This document shows, piece after piece, positions 35,451 through 39,701 of a DNA stretch of 39,701 nucleotides. This stretch comes from Gammaproteobacteria bacterium (GTDB taxonomy: Bacteria > Pseudomonadota > Gammaproteobacteria > UBA4575): positions 1 through 39,701 of the forward strand of contig JABDMD010000044.1 in assembly GCA_013001685.1 (NCBI GenBank), read 5' to 3'. The notes below the pieces were generated by a model. That model ran no database searches and had not been told where the DNA came from. It saw nothing but the letters and a program-made list of their open reading frames with translations. Each line of letters starts with the position of its first letter. Positions within the stretch are counted from its first letter, which is position 1. The translations under genes were made by a program, and so were the position numbers.

Positions 35451-36113
35451 CTATTTTTTATTTGCGTAGAATTGAATCAGATCTCTCATCGCATCATCAC
35501 CATTCGCTGTGTGAGCTTCTTCCATCTGCTTCTTCATTTTCTTAGGCATATCTCGATCGCCACTAGCAAAATCGGCCATGGTGTACTCAAGATAAGGTAC
35601 CCATTGACCGGCTAACACGCCTGCATCATCTTCAGCCGAACTACCGCCTTCCTCATGGCACTTTTCACAATGTGTTTCATGTAACTTTGCGCCAGTTTTA
35701 GCTTGATCAGCATTAACAGATTGTTGGGCGCTTTCAAAAGGCAATTCCGCAAAGTGTTTAGCAAGAATTTTTATTTCTTCTTCAGTGTAGCCTTGAGCAA
35801 TTCGGTTCATTACCGTTGAGATTCTGGCAAAAAACTCTACGTCTTCAAAGTCTACATCTGCTTCAATAATTTCGTCAATTTTGTCTTCGTCGTTATCATA
35901 TTTGTAAGCCAGCATTGCACCAATAATATAGAGCTCAGACATGCCTGAGATAGTAGGTGTAGCAGGGCCTTGGCTGATTCCAGCTGGACCGTGGCAACCT
36001 AAACATGTATTGGCAAGCATTTCTGGGCTTGCTACGTCAGCAGTAGCGTTTGATGCGAAACTTACTCCAATTAAAAAAGTAAGTAGAATTGCAAGGATGT
36101 GATCATTGAACAT
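35451..36113 (-). CDS. fccA: Dihaem cytochrome c subunit of sulfide dehydrogenase (FccA-type)
   Basis: The 220-residue protein has a signal peptide (about residues 1-26, ending NATADVA). It carries two haem c motifs, CLGCHGPAG near residue 36 and CEKCHEEGG near 135, one in each half. This is the two-domain cytochrome c architecture of FccA. Conserved GQWVPYLEYTMADF and DMPKKM segments near the C terminus suit the family. Position directly before fccB supports the assignment. The Shine-Dalgarno AGGAGGAG is excellent. The long acidic stretch between the haems (YDNDEDKIDEIIEADVDFED) is unusual for FccA and may be a docking surface. Confidence 0.9.
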   Translation of the reverse strand: MFNDHILAILLTFLIGVSFASNATADVASPEMLANTCLGCHGPAGISQGPATPTISGMSELYIIGAMLAYKYDNDEDKIDEIIEADVDFEDVEFFARISTVMNRIAQGYTEEEIKILAKHFAELPFESAQQSVNADQAKTGAKLHETHCEKCHEEGGSSAEDDAGVLAGQWVPYLEYTMADFASGDRDMPKKMKKQMEEAHTANGDDAMRDLIQFYANKK

Positions 36114-36223
36114 AGAACTCCTCCTATCCTGGATCCTTATGTTGTTATTAATTACGTAAAAGCCTTATGAAAAGATAATTAACTTTTGGAAACTGTAGCA
36201 CATTGTATTAACCGTAATTAGCG

Positions 36224-36796
36224 CTATTCTATGGAAATTGGCTGATTTAAATGAGCATTATTAGCAGTATGCTCTTCTTCATCGGGTTCTTCAGGAATTT
36301 CATGCGCTACACCTTTATGGCAATCAATGCATGTTTTGTTACTACTACCTTTAGCAATTTTCTTATGTTTTTTTCGTGCTGAACGATCTTGCTCTTTTAG
36401 ATCCATCGCTGCAACGGTGTGACATGATTTACATTCTCGAGAATCTGTAGCTTTCATTCGATCCCAAACGGCATTCGCCATTTGCCATCTATGGTGTTCA
36501 AATTTTTCTTCGTTATCGATTGTTCCTCGAATTTCATGCCATACATCTTTAGCAGCACGAAGTTTTGCCACCAACTTAGGACCTGTATCATGCGGAACAT
36601 GGCAGTCTGAACAATTCGCTCTTACACCTGATACATTTGCGTAGTGAACACTCTCCATCCATTCTTCTTTTACCCATTGCATTGAGTGGCAAGAAGTACA
36701 GAACTCAGTTTCATTAGTGGCTTCTAAAGTTACGGAAGAGGCTGTGGCAAATGCAAAGCCAACTCCCAACAAGATAAGAACAGCTATTAATTTCAT
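36224..36796 (-). CDS. Tetrahaem NapC/NirT-type cytochrome c
   Basis: The 190-residue protein has an N-terminal membrane anchor or signal (LIAVLILLGVGFAFATAS). Four CxxCH haem sites follow: CTSCHSM, CSDCHVPHD, CKSCHTV and CIDCHKGVAH. Spacing and surrounding residues (WVKEEWMESVHYANVSGVRANC, GPKLVAKLRAAKDVWHEIRG) are those of NapC/NirT/TorC membrane cytochromes, which usually exchange electrons with quinols. It is the first gene of the operon with fccA and fccB, 110 bases before fccA. A quinone-linked role in sulfide oxidation is therefore inferred. Confidence 0.9.
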   Translation of the reverse strand: MKLIAVLILLGVGFAFATASSVTLEATNETEFCTSCHSMQWVKEEWMESVHYANVSGVRANCSDCHVPHDTGPKLVAKLRAAKDVWHEIRGTIDNEEKFEHHRWQMANAVWDRMKATDSRECKSCHTVAAMDLKEQDRSARKKHKKIAKGSSNKTCIDCHKGVAHEIPEEPDEEEHTANNAHLNQPISIE

Positions 36797-37216
36797 TAAT
36801 AACTATCCGAATTATTCTGGGGCAATGAGTGAAATAGATAAAGCATGTAAATAATGATCAATTACTATAAGTGTTTATATTACATTGCATTGTGCCATTT
36901 GCGCGAAAACTTAACTAATTTATGTTCTGTTTGTGATTAAATAAGAGTTAATAAACATTAATTTTCTATTACTAAATATTATCCATATTTTGCAACAATA
37001 TATTTGCTGTAGCACAGTGCAACAATATTGCAATAATTTACTTTGAATAAATATAATAACTATATGAATAATATGATTATACTATGTTATTGAAGCTATA
37101 ATAAGTAAAATGAATTAGAATATAGTAATATAATAATATATTATCAAACGTATCTGTATAATACATACCAGATCGCTAGAAAATTAAATCTACCTCACTG
37201 TCACTCATATTAATCA
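36797..37216. other. AT-rich divergent regulatory gap
   Basis: This 420-base gap separates the fcc operon (minus) from the methionine-rich cluster (plus). No gene is visible. The right half is extremely AT-rich, with runs such as AATATAGTAATATAATAATATATT. A perfect TATAAT on the plus strand (37157-37162) lies 54 bases before the ATG at 37217 and is a possible -10 box. No clear -35 or operator palindrome was found by eye. Confidence 0.5.
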
Positions 37217-38611
37217 ATGAAAACGATAATTTTTTTTGTATTTGGCTTACTAAGTTGGTTACTCCTTACTAACTATCAACTTGTGTATTCCAAAGTAACT
37301 AGTTTTACCAATCCTGTTCAGGAATCAAATTTAGTAGTGGCAAGCGTTGATACTAACGCAAGTTCTGCGCTGGAAGAATTATATGAAGACAACATTTCAG
37401 AAGAAGAACTAGGTTCTGATACTAGAAATGCAGCGCAAGATGAGGTTAGCTCGCTTGAATCTGAGTTAACTGAAAAAACAGAAAGCGTGGTAGACAAAAC
37501 ATCAGCGAATAATGCTGAATTATCCAGCAATGATGCGATTACTGAAAAATTAGATGAGAATTTAGAAACAATAGAAGGGACAACAAAGTCTGAAACTGAA
37601 TTAGAAAGTGAAACAGAAGTAGGGTCGGAAATTGAAAAAGAAATAGAGCAGCAACCAAAGGCAGAAACCAATTCTAGTAACACGCCTGCTGCAAGCCAAG
37701 CACATATGAATAATCCTTGGATGCAATTTATGCAACCAAATACGGTAATGCCTACGTTTAATCAAAACATGATGAACTCAGGAATGATGAATCCTGGCAT
37801 GTTTGTGAACCCCATGGCCATGATGACTCCAATGATGATGAGTATGATGATGGGCCCAATGATGAATCCGGCGATGATGATGAATCCAAACGCAATGATC
37901 AATCATCCAATCAATACCATGACTCATCCGCAAAATATGAATGCCATGATGATGTCAATGGACCCAAAGATGATGTTTAGTATGTTCGGTCAACCGAGCA
38001 AAGAATACCTAGAAGGCGAAGTTCCAGACCAACTCCCCGTGGTTACCATCCCTGGAATGCCAACTCAAACTTATCAAAACTGGCCAGTAAATAAATTATC
38101 ACCTGGCGTATCTCGCGAAGCAAAGAAAAATGCCTTTCAAACTGCAATGGCAATGAGCCCATTAAACATGCGCGACATGCTCGGCATCATGGCTGATAAA
38201 ATGCCGGTTGATGAAGGTGTTACATGGGATGATGCCGTAGAAGCAATGAAATTACGTGCCAACGAAGTTAATTTTAAATTTGTGGGTTCAAGCCCTTTAT
38301 GGAAACAAATTGAAGCAGAAACTGAACAACCATCTGCAAAAGTTGAGATGTTTAGATTTTGCGACGCAACAGTGGCGCGAAAAATATTAGATGTAGTGCC
38401 AGAATTTATTATCTTTCTACCATGTAAAATTGCATTATTAGAAGACGGAGAGGGCAAGCTATGGGTGATGACTATGGATTGGGACGTAAGTTGGCTGGAC
38501 TTTGCGCAAAACCCAAATAGTCATTTGTCAAAAGAAATTCGTGAAGATGCAAAACGTATTCGAGATAACTTGAGTTACATCATGGAAGGAGCAGCGACAG
38601 GTGATTTTTAA
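37217..38611 (+). CDS. Secreted methionine-rich protein with C-terminal DUF302 domain
   Basis: The 464-residue protein has four parts. A hydrophobic leader (about residues 1-26) is followed by a highly acidic Ser/Glu/Thr linker (about 40-160). A Met/Asn/Pro-rich block (about 165-265) carries FVNPMAMMTPMMMSMMMGPM and similar repeats. A C-terminal domain (about 300-440) contains GVTWDDAVEAMKLRA, VEMFRFCDATVARKIL, FIIFLPCKIALLED and LWVMTMDW. The FCDA..FLPCKIALLED pattern is that of DUF302 (TT1751-like), a domain common in sulfur oxidisers and of unknown function. It opens a plus-strand cluster of three Met-rich genes, divergent from fcc. No Shine-Dalgarno is obvious. Function is unknown; structural, sulfur-globule or metal-binding roles are possible. 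Confidence 0.75.
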   Translation: MKTIIFFVFGLLSWLLLTNYQLVYSKVTSFTNPVQESNLVVASVDTNASSALEELYEDNISEEELGSDTRNAAQDEVSSLESELTEKTESVVDKTSANNAELSSNDAITEKLDENLETIEGTTKSETELESETEVGSEIEKEIEQQPKAETNSSNTPAASQAHMNNPWMQFMQPNTVMPTFNQNMMNSGMMNPGMFVNPMAMMTPMMMSMMMGPMMNPAMMMNPNAMINHPINTMTHPQNMNAMMMSMDPKMMFSMFGQPSKEYLEGEVPDQLPVVTIPGMPTQTYQNWPVNKLSPGVSREAKKNAFQTAMAMSPLNMRDMLGIMADKMPVDEGVTWDDAVEAMKLRANEVNFKFVGSSPLWKQIEAETEQPSAKVEMFRFCDATVARKILDVVPEFIIFLPCKIALLEDGEGKLWVMTMDWDVSWLDFAQNPNSHLSKEIREDAKRIRDNLSYIMEGAATGDF

Positions 38612-38648
38612 TTTAAATAGTATTAAATAGTAATAGCGGAGAGAAATA

Positions 38649-39236
38649 GTGTTATCAAGAAATAAGATAGTTCAATTGATTGCCGTAGCAATATGCTTGT
38701 ACGTAGCTACTGCGGCAACCATCCAAGCTGAAGAGCATGCAGGCAATGAAGCTGAAAATAAATCAAATGCTAATGCATCAAATTTAAATTGGGGGCAAAT
38801 GAGTCAAGCCACGCAAAAGTCCATGGACCCCAATGTTATGAATAACTTGATGAATATGATGATGACAAGCCCAGATAAGTTGATGTCAATTGAATCATGT
38901 GCGAAATGCCATACTGATGAAGAAGTAGCACGGTATCAAAAAGACTTTGGTCCTATGATGGAAGCCATGAAACCCATGATGGGCATGATGAATCCTATGA
39001 TGGCTATGATGAATCCTATGATGGGCCCAATGATGGGCATGGCGGCTCCAATGATGAATCCAATGATGGACATGAGTGGCGCTATGATGAGCCCAATGAT
39101 GGGTATGGTGAATCCTATGATGGGTCCCATGATGAATCCTGCGGGAATGATGGATCCAAAACAATACGAGCAGTGGTTTAATCAGTGGACCGAGAGTATG
39201 AAGAATATGGCTCCACAACCACAGGCTACAAAATAA
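38649..39236 (+). CDS. Secreted methionine-rich monohaem protein
   Basis: The start is GTG at 38649 (MLSRNKIVQLIAVAICLY), preceded by GGAGAG. It gives 195 residues with a cleavable signal ending near TIQA. A single haem c motif, CAKCHTDEEVARY, lies near residue 83. Residues from about 100 to 165 are repeats of the type NPMMGPMMGM, followed by a Trp-containing tail (YEQWFNQWTESMKNM). About one residue in five is Met. It follows the DUF302 gene by 37 bases and precedes another Met-rich gene. I know no characterised protein with this haem-plus-Met-repeat layout. The haem site implies periplasmic maturation and possible electron contact with the nearby cytochromes. Confidence 0.75.
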   Translation: MLSRNKIVQLIAVAICLYVATAATIQAEEHAGNEAENKSNANASNLNWGQMSQATQKSMDPNVMNNLMNMMMTSPDKLMSIESCAKCHTDEEVARYQKDFGPMMEAMKPMMGMMNPMMAMMNPMMGPMMGMAAPMMNPMMDMSGAMMSPMMGMVNPMMGPMMNPAGMMDPKQYEQWFNQWTESMKNMAPQPQATK

Positions 39237-39348
39237 TACCCATTATTGAATTTCTACAAGTTATGCATAGTTTTTATACAGGGTATAAAAATTCATTACA
39301 AAAAAATTAACTTTTAATTTAACAACCAACAACCATAGAGGCAGTTTT

Positions 39349-39701
39349 ATGTATTCATTGCAAAATTTTTTCCGGTTATTCGTGATCACAAGCTGTCTTT
39401 TCATTATCGGAGTCACCAGCACGCAAGCAGAAGATATGAAAAGTCAAGGTACCTATCCTAGCTGGGGTCAAGGTGCATACCCTGGCATGGGTGGATATGG
39501 CGGTATGGGTGGCACCCACCCAATGTTCAATCCAGCAATGTGGATGAATCCAATGACATGGATGAATCCTGGAAATTACATGAGCCTGATGAACCCATAT
39601 CTTTGGATGAACCCTGGAAATTACATGCAAATGATGAATCCTATGGCCTATATGAATATGATGAATCCTATGATGGGCATGATGGGTCCAATGATGAATC
39701 C
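39349..39701 (+). CDS. Secreted methionine-rich protein, cut by window end
   Basis: The frame opens at ATG 39349 after AGAGGCAG and stays open to the last base, giving at least 117 residues. It is missing from the ORF track because no stop is reached. A signal peptide (about residues 1-27, ending TSTQA) is followed by GQGAYPGMGGYGGMGGTHP. Next come repeats of the form MWMNPMTWMNPGNYM, MNPYLWMNPGNYM and MMNPMAYMNMMNP. The Gly/Tyr/Pro start recalls sulfur-globule envelope proteins, and the rest is like the two upstream Met-rich proteins. The C terminus is unknown. It lies 112 bases after the previous gene. Confidence 0.72.
   Translation, partial: MYSLQNFFRLFVITSCLFIIGVTSTQAEDMKSQGTYPSWGQGAYPGMGGYGGMGGTHPMFNPAMWMNPMTWMNPGNYMSLMNPYLWMNPGNYMQMMNPMAYMNMMNPMMGMMGPMMN

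Noticed and set aside
38900-39180. Tandem repeats as a CRISPR array
   Set aside because: Units are in frame, short, without unique spacers, and encode Met/Asn/Pro. No cas genes are present.
38895-39218. Minus-strand His-rich ORF (HHAHHWAHHRIHH pattern)
   Set aside because: It is the antisense of the Met repeats (ATG read backwards gives CAT, His). It has no signal or ribosome site and overlaps a better gene.
39376-39630. Second minus-strand His/Trp/Pro ORF
   Set aside because: Also an antisense shadow of the partial Met-rich gene on the plus strand.

Overview
The window looks like chromosomal DNA from an AT-rich, sulfur-oxidising gammaproteobacterium. The gammaproteobacterial signs are the tmRNA/purL pairing, the single-chain PurL of about 1,300 residues, the glyA-nrdR-ribD-ribE-ribH-nusB-thiL-pgpA order and a full gspC-to-gspN type II secretion locus. 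The sulfur signs are a flavocytochrome c sulfide dehydrogenase (FccAB), a DsrE2-type sulfurtransferase-like protein and several c-type cytochromes. A Thiotrichales/Beggiatoa-like or symbiont-like lineage would fit, but the sequence alone does not fix the genus.

Layout. 1-61 (-): 5' end of the tmRNA gene. 217-4910 (+): purL, then a small outer-membrane barrel protein. 5079-11639 (+): compact housekeeping run glyA, nrdR, ribD, an HslV-like Ntn hydrolase, ribE, ribH, nusB, thiL, pgpA. 11845-17984 (+): a tight five-gene operon of a HEAT-repeat Ser/Thr kinase, two PilT-family ATPases, a periplasmic retropepsin-like protease and a cyclase-FHA protein. 18081-19851 (+): gltX, tRNA-Ala(GGC) and a 77-residue protein. 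19860-31659 (-): complete type II secretion genes gspC-D-E-F-G-H-I-J-K-L-M-N. 31805-31880 (+): tRNA-Glu(TTC). 31881-32407: gene-poor. 32408-33579 (+): DsrE2-like protein translationally coupled to a haem-binding lipoprotein. 33619-34065 (-): 5'-truncated TetR pseudogene. 34148-36796 (-): tetrahaem NapC/NirT-type cytochrome, dihaem FccA and FccB. 37217-39701 (+): three consecutive secreted methionine-rich proteins, the last cut by the window end.

How it fits together. FccAB would oxidise sulfide in the periplasm. The tetrahaem cytochrome upstream in the same operon could link this to membrane quinones. DsrE2 would handle persulfide sulfur in the cytoplasm. The divergent methionine-rich cluster (a DUF302 protein, a monohaem protein and a third protein with Gly/Tyr/Met/Asn/Pro repeats) is the best candidate for an undescribed system. 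It may form a structural protein layer, for example on periplasmic sulfur deposits, or a soft-metal-binding layer. The second unusual module is the kinase/PilT/PilT/protease/cyclase-FHA operon, which pairs a phosphorylating enzyme with a phosphothreonine-reading domain around pilus-retraction-type motors.

Calls rest on motif reading and the supplied ORF track. No database search was run.
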